A stretch of DNA of 54,402 nucleotides from Flavobacteriia bacterium (GTDB lineage Bacteria > Bacteroidota > Bacteroidia > Flavobacteriales > Flavobacteriaceae), in assembly GCA_004293045.1 (NCBI GenBank), contig RDXY01000011.1:1-54402 (forward strand), in the 5' to 3' direction. This document shows, piece after piece, positions 27,684 through 36,300 of the stretch (its first letter is position 1; every line of letters starts with the position of its first letter). A model generated the notes under the pieces. The model made no database searches. It was not told the DNA's origin and saw only the letters and a program-made list of their open reading frames with translations. A program made the translations under genes and the position numbers.

Positions 27684-29147
27684 TTATTTATCTAATTGTT
27701 TTAATAATTCTTGTACAATTTGCATATCGTCAAAGTCCTGACGGACTCCGTTTATTTCTTGATAGGTTTCGTGACCTTTTCCAGCGATCAAAATAATATC
27801 TCCAGAATTTGCCATTTGACAGGCCGTTTTTATGGCTTGTTTTCTATCTAAAATAGCTACTGTTTTTTTAAAATATTGACCTTCTACTCCCGTTTCCATT
27901 TCTTCGATAATCGTTTGAGGATTTTCAGTTCTTGGATTGTCTGAAGTAAAAATGGCTTTATCACTTAAAGAAGCAGCAATATTTGCCATAATTGGTCGTT
28001 TTGTTTTATCTCTATCGCCACCACAACCTACAATTGTAATTAATTGTTCGTTTTTAGTACGAATATTTTCTATTGTTTTCAACACGTTTTCCAACGCGTC
28101 TGGCGTATGCGCATAATCTACAATAGCAGTAATTTTGGTAGTAGAAACCACAAACTGAAAACGACCTGAAACACTTTCTAATTCGGACAATAATCGTAAT
28201 GCTTCTGTGCTTTCAATTCCTAATTCTAATGCTACACCATATATTGCTAATATGTTATAGGCATTAAACGAACCAATTAATTTCGTCCAAACTTCTTCGT
28301 TATTAATTTTTAAAACCAATCCAGATAATTGATTTTCTAAAATTTGTGCCTTAAAATTAGCATATGATTTTAAGGCATATGTTCTTTTTTTGGCTATCGT
28401 ATTTTGAAGCATTACTTCTCCGTTTTTGTCATCGATATTTGATATGGCAAAAGCTGTTTTTGGCAACTGGTCAAAAAATGATTTTTTAACATCTCTATAT
28501 TCGGCAAACGTTTCATGATAATCTAAGTGATCGTGTGATAAATTAGTAAACACACCACCTTCAAAACATAATGATTCAGTACGTTTTTGGTGAATTCCGT
28601 GTGAGGAAACTTCCATAAAACAGAATTCGCATCCTATTTCCACCATTTCATCTAAATATTTATTTATAGTTAGCGAATCTGGTGTAGTATGTGTAGCTTT
28701 ATATGCTACCTCATCAACCATAATTTTAACCGTTGATAATAAACCTACTTTGTATCCTGCTTTTTTAAACATTTGATACAATAACGAAGCAATTGTTGTT
28801 TTTCCATTGGTACCGGTGATACCAACTAATTTTAGTTTTTGCGAAGGATTATCATAATAATTGGCTGATAAAAAGGCTAATGCTTGATTAGAATTTTGCA
28901 CCTTCACGTAGGTAATGTTATCTACTAATGATGTTGGTAAATCTTCACAAACTACAACTGTGGCTCCTAAAGAAATAGCTTTGTCAATAAATTGATGACC
29001 ATCTGAAAGCGTTCCTTTTATTGCTACAAAAACATCGTTTATTGAAACCTTTCTAGAATCAAACTCAATTTTTTCTATGGCCAAATCTGTAGTACCGTGA
29101 ACCGATTCAATAGTTACTTTATATAATATGTCTTTTAATATGTTCAC
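27684..29147 (-). CDS. murE: UDP-MurNAc-tripeptide synthetase, meso-diaminopimelate type, GTG start
   Basis: Adds the third residue to the stem peptide. ATP loop GITGTNGKTTIASLL, THTTPDSL, VSSHGIHQKR, NLSHDHLDYHET and IVDYAHTPDAL are all present. The DNPR motif (TSDNPRTENP) marks enzymes that use meso-diaminopimelate rather than lysine. The start codon is GTG at 29147 in a GTGA overlap with the ftsI stop, a four-base overlap that couples translation; no ATG fits the conserved N-terminus. 487 residues. Confidence 0.96.
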   Translation of the reverse strand: MNILKDILYKVTIESVHGTTDLAIEKIEFDSRKVSINDVFVAIKGTLSDGHQFIDKAISLGATVVVCEDLPTSLVDNITYVKVQNSNQALAFLSANYYDNPSQKLKLVGITGTNGKTTIASLLYQMFKKAGYKVGLLSTVKIMVDEVAYKATHTTPDSLTINKYLDEMVEIGCEFCFMEVSSHGIHQKRTESLCFEGGVFTNLSHDHLDYHETFAEYRDVKKSFFDQLPKTAFAISNIDDKNGEVMLQNTIAKKRTYALKSYANFKAQILENQLSGLVLKINNEEVWTKLIGSFNAYNILAIYGVALELGIESTEALRLLSELESVSGRFQFVVSTTKITAIVDYAHTPDALENVLKTIENIRTKNEQLITIVGCGGDRDKTKRPIMANIAASLSDKAIFTSDNPRTENPQTIIEEMETGVEGQYFKKTVAILDRKQAIKTACQMANSGDIILIAGKGHETYQEINGVRQDFDDMQIVQELLKQLDK

Positions 29148-31126
29148 GATAATTCAATTGTTATAATTTGATTTTTTTTAAACGTTACGCCAGGATTGAT
29201 AGATTGTTTTTTTACTTTTCCAACTCCTGTAAATTTCACCTTTAATCCTAAATTTTCTAATAAAGAAACAGCATCCATTCCAGCCATTCCTTTCACGTTG
29301 GGTACTACAGTTATATTTCCTTGCGATTTTTTTTCAAATTCACGATACAGAACTTCTTGTTTTGAACTTTTTAGCTTAATACTTTTAAATTTATTTGTGC
29401 TTGGCACATCTGTAAATATTTTTTGTGCAATTCTTTTAAATACAGGTCCTGCCACATCGGCCCCATAATAGCCTTTTGATTTATCTGGATTATGTACTAC
29501 TACTATGCATGAATATTTTGGTTCGTCTGCAGGAAAATACCCTACAAAAGAAGAGGCATATGACATATCAGATTTACCGTAATCTACCTGAGCGGTTCCC
29601 GTTTTTCCAGCCATAGAGAAATCTGCAGAATACAAGCCTTTACCTGTTCCATTTTTAACTACGTTTTCCAATACCTTTCTAACTTTTAACAAAGTTTCAT
29701 CGGAACATATTTTTGGATTAATTACCTCAGGATCGTACTTTTTAATGGTTTTACTCCATTCTTTTATTTCGCTTACAAAAATTGGTTTTAACATTTTACC
29801 GTTATTAGCCACAGCATTATACAAGGACAATGTTTGTAAAGGTGTCATAGAAACGCCATAACCAAATGCCATCCATGGCAAAGTAGTACCATACCAATTC
29901 TTAGCTCCAGGTTGTGGAATTATAGGCTGTCCTTCTCCTTTAATTTGTAAACCCTGTTTTTTATTTAGTCCATAACTGTTAATTCTATTAATAAATTGCC
30001 ATGGATTGTTTTTATAGGCTTTATAAGTTGCTTGTACTAAGATGGTGTTGGATGACACTTCAAAACCTTTTGCCAAAGAGGCCATTCCGTATCCGTGATG
30101 ATTGGAATCTTTTACTGGTTTACCTTGGATCGTTACTAATCCACCATTAGAATTATACACGGAGCTAGTGTCTGCTTTTTTATCATCAATTAGAGCAATT
30201 AAATCCATTAATTTAAAGGTTGAACCTGGTTCATGAGATTCCGTAAGTGCATAATTTTGAGTTTCGAAATACGAACCATCTTCGGTTTTCCCTAAATTTG
30301 AAATGGCTTTTATGTAACCTGTTTTGGTTTCCATAACTACCACACAACCATGATCTGCTTTGTATAATTCTAATTGTTTTAATAGAGCATGATGCGCAAT
30401 ATCTTGAATAAACACATCAATAGTTGAAATTACATCGTACCCATCAATTGGATCTAGTTCATTAATATCAGAAATAGGTTTCCACTGATTTTTTGCAATT
30501 TTTTGCATCCAATGGTGGCCATTTGTACCATTTAAATATTTACGAAACGCATATTCTAACCCTTTTCCTTGGTTCCCGTCGCGTTCATAACCAATTGTTC
30601 TGTTTGCTATTAATCCTACAGGATGTTTACGCACCGTTTGCTGTTCTGCAATAATGCCTCCTTTATTAGCTCCCAACTTAAATAGCGGAAACTGTTTTAC
30701 ACGCATATATTCAGTAAACGTTAATTTTTTTGCGACTAAAAAATACCTGTTTTTTGTGTTTTTGGCTTTTCTTAAATCTCTTTGAAATTCGCCTGATGAT
30801 TTTCCTACAAGTTTGGCTAGAGAATCTGACAAGGCAACATAATATTTCTCAAAATTTTCATCTGATGGCGTGACCGCATCAAAACGAATGGTGTATTCAG
30901 GAATCGAAGTAGCTAACAAACTACCATCTGAAGAGTAAATATTTCCTTTATTGGCAGGGATTTCGAAATTTTTAACGGTGCGTTGCTTGGCTAATTTTCT
31001 ATAATACTCGCCACCTACCCATTGAATGTTAAACAATTTAATAACAATTGCAAAAGAAAACGCAACAACGCAAACCACCACAAATGCTAGTCGGTAAGAA
31101 ATTATATTGTCGTTTTTTATTGCCAT
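29144..31126 (-). CDS. ftsI: Septal penicillin-binding protein (FtsI/PBP3 class) with PASTA domain
   Basis: Class B transpeptidase of septal peptidoglycan synthesis. One N-terminal membrane segment (LAFVVVCVVAFSFAIVIKLF) is followed by the pedestal and the transpeptidase domain: STFK with the acyl-accepting Ser302, the SSN motif in GFEVSSNTILV, and KTG in MAGKTGTAQVDYG. Residues about 605-660 form a PASTA domain (VPNVKGMAGMDAVSLLENLGL), present in Gram-positive PBP2x and in SpoVD but not in E. coli FtsI. It overlaps ftsL by 10 bases and murE by 4. Confidence 0.95.
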   Translation of the reverse strand: MAIKNDNIISYRLAFVVVCVVAFSFAIVIKLFNIQWVGGEYYRKLAKQRTVKNFEIPANKGNIYSSDGSLLATSIPEYTIRFDAVTPSDENFEKYYVALSDSLAKLVGKSSGEFQRDLRKAKNTKNRYFLVAKKLTFTEYMRVKQFPLFKLGANKGGIIAEQQTVRKHPVGLIANRTIGYERDGNQGKGLEYAFRKYLNGTNGHHWMQKIAKNQWKPISDINELDPIDGYDVISTIDVFIQDIAHHALLKQLELYKADHGCVVVMETKTGYIKAISNLGKTEDGSYFETQNYALTESHEPGSTFKLMDLIALIDDKKADTSSVYNSNGGLVTIQGKPVKDSNHHGYGMASLAKGFEVSSNTILVQATYKAYKNNPWQFINRINSYGLNKKQGLQIKGEGQPIIPQPGAKNWYGTTLPWMAFGYGVSMTPLQTLSLYNAVANNGKMLKPIFVSEIKEWSKTIKKYDPEVINPKICSDETLLKVRKVLENVVKNGTGKGLYSADFSMAGKTGTAQVDYGKSDMSYASSFVGYFPADEPKYSCIVVVHNPDKSKGYYGADVAGPVFKRIAQKIFTDVPSTNKFKSIKLKSSKQEVLYREFEKKSQGNITVVPNVKGMAGMDAVSLLENLGLKVKFTGVGKVKKQSINPGVTFKKNQIITIELS

Positions 31127-31476
31127 ATTTTTAATTTATCTATAAAACTTTTTTCTTTTGGTTTTCGTATTACAATTTTTTTTGGAGGGACTGTTGAAGG
31201 TACAATTTGCCTTGCTTCCATTTTTTTGGAAACAGTGGACTCCATTTTTAATTTCATTAATTCAGAACGTGTATCTACAAATTTCGATCGCAATTCTTTT
31301 ACTTCATTGGTTAAGCTTGTAATTCTATAATTTTTTTCATCGTAATTGTGGTTAAAATAAACCATTAACATTGCTAATGAAAACAAGTAAATAATAAATT
31401 TCCAAGTTTTTAATGCATCATCATCAATTAAGAATTTTGCTTTTAATAAACTATATATACTACTTTCTTTAGCCAT
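31117..31476 (-). CDS. ftsL: FtsL-like cell division protein
   Basis: A 119-residue single-pass membrane protein: short cytoplasmic N-terminus, membrane segment WKFIIYLFSLAMLMVYF (about residues 25-42) and a periplasmic heptad-type coiled coil (ITSLTNEVKELRSKFVDTRSELMKLKMEST), ending in a basic tail. This is the FtsL architecture, and the position between rsmH and ftsI is where ftsL sits in other genomes. Sequence alone would not prove it because the family is poorly conserved. One-base overlap with rsmH, ten-base overlap with ftsI. Confidence 0.85.
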   Translation of the reverse strand: MAKESSIYSLLKAKFLIDDDALKTWKFIIYLFSLAMLMVYFNHNYDEKNYRITSLTNEVKELRSKFVDTRSELMKLKMESTVSKKMEARQIVPSTVPPKKIVIRKPKEKSFIDKLKIWQ

Positions 31477-32384
31477 TATTTTTTTTCTGCTACACGAAGT
31501 TTTGCGCTTCTAGCTCTATTGTTTATTTCTATTTCTGCTGCTGAAGGCACAATTAACTTTTCAATACTTTTAAATGGGACTTCAAAATTTCCAAAAAAGT
31601 CACGTTCCGGTTCACCTTCAAACATGCCGTTTCTTATGAATCGTTTTACCAATCTGTCTTCTAAAGAATGATACGAGATTACACTTAATCTTCCTCCAGA
31701 CACAAGTAGCTCTTCCGTTTGTATTAAAAATTCTTTTAAAACTTCAATTTCTTGATTTACTTCAATACGTATGGCTTGATATATTTGAGCTAAAATTTTA
31801 TTTGCTTTATGACCTGGCAAAAAGCGAGACAACACCTCTTTTAACTGCTCAGAATTTTTTATTTTTTTATCTGCTCTAGCAGCAACTATAACATTTGCCA
31901 TTGCGCCACCATTTTTCAATTCGCCATAATCTACAAAAACACGTTTAAGTTCAATTTCTGTATAATCATTTACCACTTCATAGGCAGAAAGTGTATCCTT
32001 TTGGTTCATTCTCATATCTAAAGCCGCATCAAAACGAGTAGAAAACCCTCTATCTGCCACATCAAATTGATGAGAAGAAACTCCGAAATCACCTAAAATT
32101 CCGTCTACTTGTTTTATACCATGAAAGCGTAAGAACCTTTTAATAAATCTGAAATTTTCATTAATTAATACAAAACGTTCATCATCAATTACATTTGCTA
32201 AAGCATCTGTATCTTGATCAAAACCAAACAATTTTCCATTTGGCCCTAACTGTTTCATTATTTCTCTAGAATGTCCGCCGCCGCCAAAAGTGACATCAAC
32301 ATAAATTCCATCTGGTTTAATATTTAAACCCGCAACTGTTTCTTTTAAGAGTACTGGATTATGATATTCCATCTTCCTCATCAT
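31476..32384 (-). CDS. rsmH: 16S rRNA (cytosine(1402)-N(4))-methyltransferase
   Basis: S-adenosylmethionine-dependent enzyme that methylates N4 of C1402 in the ribosomal decoding centre. Marks: HNPVLLKETVAGLNI, YVDVTFGGGGHSREIM (AdoMet loop), GFDQDTDAL, GDFGVSSHQFDVADRGFSTR and VISYHSLEDRLVKRFI. Candidate starts are ATG at 32384, 32381 and 32372; the family usually begins just before EYHNPVLL, so 32372 is also plausible. The 5' end overlaps mraZ by up to 26 bases. Confidence 0.96.
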   Translation of the reverse strand: MMRKMEYHNPVLLKETVAGLNIKPDGIYVDVTFGGGGHSREIMKQLGPNGKLFGFDQDTDALANVIDDERFVLINENFRFIKRFLRFHGIKQVDGILGDFGVSSHQFDVADRGFSTRFDAALDMRMNQKDTLSAYEVVNDYTEIELKRVFVDYGELKNGGAMANVIVAARADKKIKNSEQLKEVLSRFLPGHKANKILAQIYQAIRIEVNQEIEVLKEFLIQTEELLVSGGRLSVISYHSLEDRLVKRFIRNGMFEGEPERDFFGNFEVPFKSIEKLIVPSAAEIEINNRARSAKLRVAEKK

Positions 32385-32829
32385 TTTGGTTACCCATTAC
32401 TTCCTCGGCTAAATCTGCAAAATCAACCATCGCGTTACCTAAGGCAGATTCGTATAAATTTTTATCCCAAATTTCAATAATTGAAACTGCAGATGACAAG
32501 ACAATATCTTTATCTATTTTAGAAAACAACACCAAATCTTTCGGAATTAACAACCTACCTGTAGCATCAATTTCTACCATTCTAACACCAGCAGTAAATG
32601 CTCTAATAAAATCGTTGTTCTTTTTTACAAAGCGATTTAATTTATTGATTTTCTGCATGACTTTATTCCATTCCTTCATGGGATACAATTCCAAACAAGG
32701 CTGAAATACAGAACGCTTCAATACAAAACCTTCTTCAAAATTACCCAGTTGTTTTTTAAGAGGCGCAGGTACCATTAACCTTCCTTTTGCATCAACTTTG
32801 CACTCGTATGTTCCTAAAAATGTATTCAA
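32359..32829 (-). CDS. mraZ: Division/cell wall cluster transcriptional regulator MraZ, TTG start
   Basis: DNA-binding regulator of the dcw cluster, related to AbrB-type SpoVT folds. It consists of two tandem repeats, each with the signature D-x-K/T-G-R-L: GTYECKVDAKGRLMVPAPLK and VEIDATGRLLIPKDL. 156 residues is normal. The conserved frame begins at TTG (32829), with an in-frame TAA two codons upstream and no ATG nearby, so TTG is the real start. It is the first gene of the cluster and has a -7 box and a row of GTGGTA repeats upstream that are probably its own operator. Confidence 0.95.
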   Translation of the reverse strand: MNTFLGTYECKVDAKGRLMVPAPLKKQLGNFEEGFVLKRSVFQPCLELYPMKEWNKVMQKINKLNRFVKKNNDFIRAFTAGVRMVEIDATGRLLIPKDLVLFSKIDKDIVLSSAVSIIEIWDKNLYESALGNAMVDFADLAEEVMGNQNDEEDGIS

Positions 32830-32856
32830 CTTTTATAAAATGAATTATTATTGAGA

Positions 32857-32864
32857 CAAATTTA
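32857..32864 (-). promoter_or_regulatory. -7 box of the mraZ/dcw promoter
   Basis: TAAATTTG reads on the minus strand from 32864 to 32857, about 28 bases before the mraZ start. No good TTG element lies at the usual distance; that region is taken by the GTGGTA repeats, so the promoter may be weak or regulated. Confidence 0.6.
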
Positions 32865-32874
32865 AAAAATATTT

Positions 32875-32941
32875 TACCACTTTTTACCACAAAATACCAC
32901 TTTGTTAATAAGTTTTTATGAAAAAATATCAGAATTACCAC
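32875..32941 (-). promoter_or_regulatory. Putative MraZ operator: four GTGGTA repeats
   Basis: On the minus strand GTGGTA occurs at 32900-32895, 32890-32885 and 32880-32875, exactly 10 bp apart, and once more at 32941-32936. Two of the close copies read AAAGTGGTA, and the distal one AAGTGGTA. In E. coli MraZ binds TGGGN repeats with 5-nt spacers (10-bp period), and in mollicutes an AAAGTG-type box, so period, orientation and core agree. The cluster ends 10 bp before the -7 box. Confidence 0.7.
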
Positions 32942-33007
32942 TTATGGGCTGAAAATACAGATATTGACGAAGAAATTAAGTTTTTAACTTTTGAAGTATT
33001 TATGTAA
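32918..33007 (+). CDS. Possible 29-codon small ORF in the mraZ-hydrolase gap
   Basis: An ATG at 32918 opens 29 codons ending at TAA: it begins MKKYQNYHLWAENTDIDEEI and continues with KFLTFEVFM. The composition is protein-like (acidic and aromatic residues, no low complexity), but no promoter box precedes it and it overlaps the distal GTGGTA copy. It may be a small protein, a remnant of a longer gene, or chance. The rest of the 329-base gap 32830-33158 holds the mraZ promoter and operator and a -7 box for the hydrolase gene. Confidence 0.2.
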   Translation: MKKYQNYHLWAENTDIDEEIKFLTFEVFM

Positions 33008-33116
33008 AACAAGCTGTTAATTAGATAGAAATTATTCAAAACAAATTGGAAATTAGGGTTTTAGATACCAAACAATTTAATAATCTTAAATAAGAAACAT
33101 ATGTGAAAAAAAAATG

Positions 33117-33124
33117 TATTTTTG
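33117..33124 (+). promoter_or_regulatory. -7 box upstream of the alpha/beta hydrolase gene
   Basis: TATTTTTG fits TAnnTTTG and lies 34 bases before the ATG. No clear -33 element is seen. Confidence 0.45.
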
Positions 33125-33158
33125 TATCTATTAGTTAGTTGAACGCGAATACGTTTTT

Positions 33159-33914
33159 ATGATAAAGAAAGAAAAAAAATACACTTATTTTGAAGCCGGT
33201 GAAGGCACGCCAATAATTGTGTTACACGGTTTGATGGGCGGATTAAGTAATTTTGACGGCGTGGCCAATTATTTTCCAAGTAAAGGATACCAAGTAATTA
33301 TTCCGGAATTGCCTATTTATACCCAAAGTTTATTAAAAACTAATGTAAAGGCATTTGCCAGATATGTTAAAGATTTTATTACTTTCAAAGGATTAGAACG
33401 TGTAATTTTAGTAGGAAATTCTTTAGGTGGACACATTGGTTTGTATTTTACGAAACAATACCCTGAATTAGTTAGAGGATTAGTAATTACTGGAAGTTCG
33501 GGATTATATGAAAGTGCTATGGGCGAAAGTTATCCTAAACGTGGTGATTATGAATACATTAGAAAAAAAGCAGAAGATGTATTTTATAATCCAGAAGTGG
33601 CAACAAAAGAAATTATTGATGAGGTTTTTGCAACCGTAAACGACCGAATTAAACTTTTAAAAACGTTAACTATTGCCAAAAGTGCCATCCGTCATAATAT
33701 GGCTAAAGATTTGCCTAAAATGCATGTACCAACATGCATAATTTGGGGAAAACAAGACAAAGTTACGCCACCAGAAGTAGCCGAAGAATTTAAAAAACTG
33801 CTGCCAAATTCTGAATTATTTTGGATTGATAAATGTGGTCATGCGGCCATGATGGAAGAGCCAGATCAATTTAATGATTTGCTATTTAAATGGCTTAGCG
33901 AGAAAAAATTATAA
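33159..33914 (+). CDS. Alpha/beta hydrolase
   Basis: The 251-residue protein has an alpha/beta hydrolase fold with a complete catalytic triad: Ser88 in VGNSLGGHIG, Asp200 in WGKQDKVTPP and His228 in KCGHAAMM. The oxyanion-hole region is VLHGLMGGLSNF. No signal peptide, so cytoplasmic. The substrate is unknown; the closest general resemblance is to carbon-carbon bond hydrolases and small esterases. It is divergent from the dcw cluster and followed after 69 bases by engB in the same direction, a neighbourhood that may form a short operon. Confidence 0.85.
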   Translation: MIKKEKKYTYFEAGEGTPIIVLHGLMGGLSNFDGVANYFPSKGYQVIIPELPIYTQSLLKTNVKAFARYVKDFITFKGLERVILVGNSLGGHIGLYFTKQYPELVRGLVITGSSGLYESAMGESYPKRGDYEYIRKKAEDVFYNPEVATKEIIDEVFATVNDRIKLLKTLTIAKSAIRHNMAKDLPKMHVPTCIIWGKQDKVTPPEVAEEFKKLLPNSELFWIDKCGHAAMMEEPDQFNDLLFKWLSEKKL

Positions 33915-33983
33915 ATTCTCTTTTTAGTAAAGAGAAAAACATCCTACTACAATCTTTTGAGTAGTTAAAATACTGTAAATCAA

Positions 33984-34601
33984 ATGAAAATTAATACCGC
34001 CGAATTTGTAGTTAGTAATTCCGAAGTGGAAAAATGTCCGAAAGACAGAATTCCAGAATATGCTTTTATTGGACGTTCTAATGTTGGAAAATCATCGTTA
34101 ATTAACATGATTACCAACCATAAAAATCTTGCTAAAACCTCTGGAAAACCAGGAAAAACACAACTAATTAACCATTTTTTAATTAACAAAAATTGGCATT
34201 TAGTAGATTTACCGGGTTATGGATATGCAAAAGTTTCAAAAACCACTAAAGCAAAATTTCAACAATTTATTACTGATTATTTTGAAAGCAGAGAACAACT
34301 TATTTGTGCGTTTGTTTTAGTAGATATTAGACACGAACCACAAAAAATTGATACTGAATTTATTGAATATTTAGGCGAAAGTGAGATTCCGTTTTGTATT
34401 GTTTTTACCAAAGCAGATAAATTAGGAAAAACGCATATTCATAAACACGTAGAAGCGTACAAGAAAAACTTATTAGCCAATGATTGGGCAGAAATGCCAC
34501 AGTATTTTGTAACTTCTGCAGAAAGTGCTTTGGGTAAAGAAGACATTTTGACTTATATAGATGAAGTAAATCAGAATTTATTTACGGGTTCTGATTTTTA
34601 A
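33984..34601 (+). CDS. engB: Ribosome biogenesis GTPase EngB (YsxC/YihA)
   Basis: TRAFAC-class GTPase needed for assembly of the large ribosomal subunit. The G motifs are in order: G1 GRSNVGKSSLIN, G2 region KPGKTQLINHFLIN, G3 DLPGYGYAKVS, G4 FTKADKLG, and G5 TSAE. 205 residues is the family length. The N-terminal FVVSNSEVEKCPKDRIPEYAFI is typical. It ends 44 bases before a bidirectional terminator shared with the convergent gpmI. Confidence 0.96.
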   Translation: MKINTAEFVVSNSEVEKCPKDRIPEYAFIGRSNVGKSSLINMITNHKNLAKTSGKPGKTQLINHFLINKNWHLVDLPGYGYAKVSKTTKAKFQQFITDYFESREQLICAFVLVDIRHEPQKIDTEFIEYLGESEIPFCIVFTKADKLGKTHIHKHVEAYKKNLLANDWAEMPQYFVTSAESALGKEDILTYIDEVNQNLFTGSDF

Positions 34602-34644
34602 TTGGGTACACAGATTTTAAGGATTTAGGTGTATTATTCTATTT

Positions 34645-34685
34645 AACAAACCCTCCAAGAGTTTTAAACTCTTGAAGGGTTTGTT
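34645..34685. terminator. Bidirectional terminator between engB and gpmI
   Basis: A 20-nt arm (34645-34664) pairs with 34666-34685 with a single mismatch; the hairpin carries CCCTC/AGGG in the middle and lies between the two convergent stop codons, four bases from the gpmI stop. Confidence 0.8.
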
Positions 34686-34688
34686 AAT

Positions 34689-36197
34689 TTATTTCAACAA
34701 CAATGAATGCTGCGTCATGGCTTCTGGCTGCGTAATTCCCATTAAATCTAAAATAGTGGGTGCCACATCTCCTAACACACCTGATTGAATATGTGTTTTA
34801 TCGTTATCTACTAAAATTACGGGTACTGGATTAGTTGTATGTGCCGTGTTTGGGGAACCATCTGGATTTATCATGGTTTCACAATTTCCGTGGTCAGCAA
34901 TTACAATTGTGGTGTATTGGTTTGCTAAAGCGGTTTCAATGATTTCTTTTACGCAAACATCAACGGCTTCACATGCTTTTATGGCTGCAGGCATACTTCC
35001 GGTGTGTCCTACCATATCACCGTTTGCGAAATTTAAACATACAAAATCCACATCCCCTTTTTGTAATTCAGGTACTAAAGCATCTTTTAATTCGAAAGCA
35101 CTCATCTCGGGTTGTAAATCGTAAGTGGCTACTTTTGGTGAATTTTTTAATATTCGAGATTCCCCATCAAACGGTTCCTCTCTTCCTCCAGAAAAGAAAA
35201 AAGTTACGTGCGGATATTTCTCTGTTTCTGCAATTCTGATTTGTTTTTTTCCAGCTTTAGAAAGCACTTCGCCTAATGTTTCAGTAATATTGTCTTTATC
35301 GTAAATTACGTGAACGTTTTTATAGGTATCGTCATAATTGGTTAACGTAACATAATACAACGGTAATTTATGCATATTTTGCTCATGAAAATCGGTTTGC
35401 GAAAGCGCCTCGGTTAGTTCTCTACCTCTGTCGGTTCGGAAATTAAAGAAAATTACCACATCATCTGGTTGTATCGTTTTTCCTTCTGAAGAAAATAAAG
35501 GTTGAATAAATTCATCTGTTACGTTTTCATCATAACTTTTTTGAATACTTTCTGCTAAATTCGTAGATTTTTCACCCACACCGTTTACTAATAAATCGTA
35601 AGCTAATTTTACTCGTTCCCAACGTTTGTCTCTATCCATAGCGTAATATCTTCCAATCACGGATGCTAATTTTGCATTCGTGTTTAAAAGAAAATTCTGT
35701 AAATCTTGGATGTATTTTTTTCCTGATTTTGGATCTACATCTCGTCCATCGGTAAAAGCATGAACAAACATATTTGTTACTCCATTTTCCTGAGCTGCTT
35801 CAATTAATCCACGTAAATGTGACGTATGAGAATGTACGCCACCATCTGAAACCAAACCTAAAAAATGAACGTTTTTATGATTTGTTTTTGCATAATTAAA
35901 GGCTTCAAGCAACGGTTTTTCATTTTTCAAGGTATGATTTTTGACTGCTAAATTAATTTTAGCTAAATCTTGATACACAATACGTCCTGCACCTAAATTC
36001 ATATGACCTACTTCTGAATTTCCCATTTGGCCTTCAGGTAAACCTACATGAAGTCCATCTGTACGCAATTCGGCATTTGGATAGTTTTTATATAGCGAAT
36101 CTATAAATGGTGTATTGGCATTATCTATGGCTGAAACTTTAGGGTCTGGAGAATGTCCCCAACCATCTAAAATCATTAAAATTACTTTTTTGTTCAT
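34689..36197 (-). CDS. gpmI: 2,3-bisphosphoglycerate-independent phosphoglycerate mutase
   Basis: Glycolytic enzyme of the alkaline-phosphatase superfamily that interconverts 3- and 2-phosphoglycerate with two Mn ions and no cofactor. ILDGWG supplies the first metal Asp, the catalytic Ser61 is in QMGNSEVGHMNLGAGR, and later metal and substrate residues are in DGGVHSH, HAFTDGRDVDP, RYYAMDRDKRW, NFANGDMVGHTG and ADHGNCE. The protein has 502 residues, slightly shorter than E. coli GpmI (514). It is monocistronic; an inverted repeat CGTAT-TTAAG-ATACG at 36206-36220 lies just upstream of the start. Confidence 0.97.
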   Translation of the reverse strand: MNKKVILMILDGWGHSPDPKVSAIDNANTPFIDSLYKNYPNAELRTDGLHVGLPEGQMGNSEVGHMNLGAGRIVYQDLAKINLAVKNHTLKNEKPLLEAFNYAKTNHKNVHFLGLVSDGGVHSHTSHLRGLIEAAQENGVTNMFVHAFTDGRDVDPKSGKKYIQDLQNFLLNTNAKLASVIGRYYAMDRDKRWERVKLAYDLLVNGVGEKSTNLAESIQKSYDENVTDEFIQPLFSSEGKTIQPDDVVIFFNFRTDRGRELTEALSQTDFHEQNMHKLPLYYVTLTNYDDTYKNVHVIYDKDNITETLGEVLSKAGKKQIRIAETEKYPHVTFFFSGGREEPFDGESRILKNSPKVATYDLQPEMSAFELKDALVPELQKGDVDFVCLNFANGDMVGHTGSMPAAIKACEAVDVCVKEIIETALANQYTTIVIADHGNCETMINPDGSPNTAHTTNPVPVILVDNDKTHIQSGVLGDVAPTILDLMGITQPEAMTQHSLLLK

Positions 36198-36300
36198 TAC
36201 AATCGTATTTAAGATACGAAGTTACTGATTTTTTAAATGCCGACTAAAAAAAGTTAGTAACGAAAAGGTTTTCTTAATTTTTTACAGAAAAACAGTAATA

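Noticed and set aside
33916..33936. Hairpin TTCTCTTT/AAAGAGAA after the hydrolase gene
   Set aside because: The stem is AT-rich, short and followed by A rather than T on the plus strand, so it is not a convincing terminator and the hydrolase may be co-transcribed with engB.
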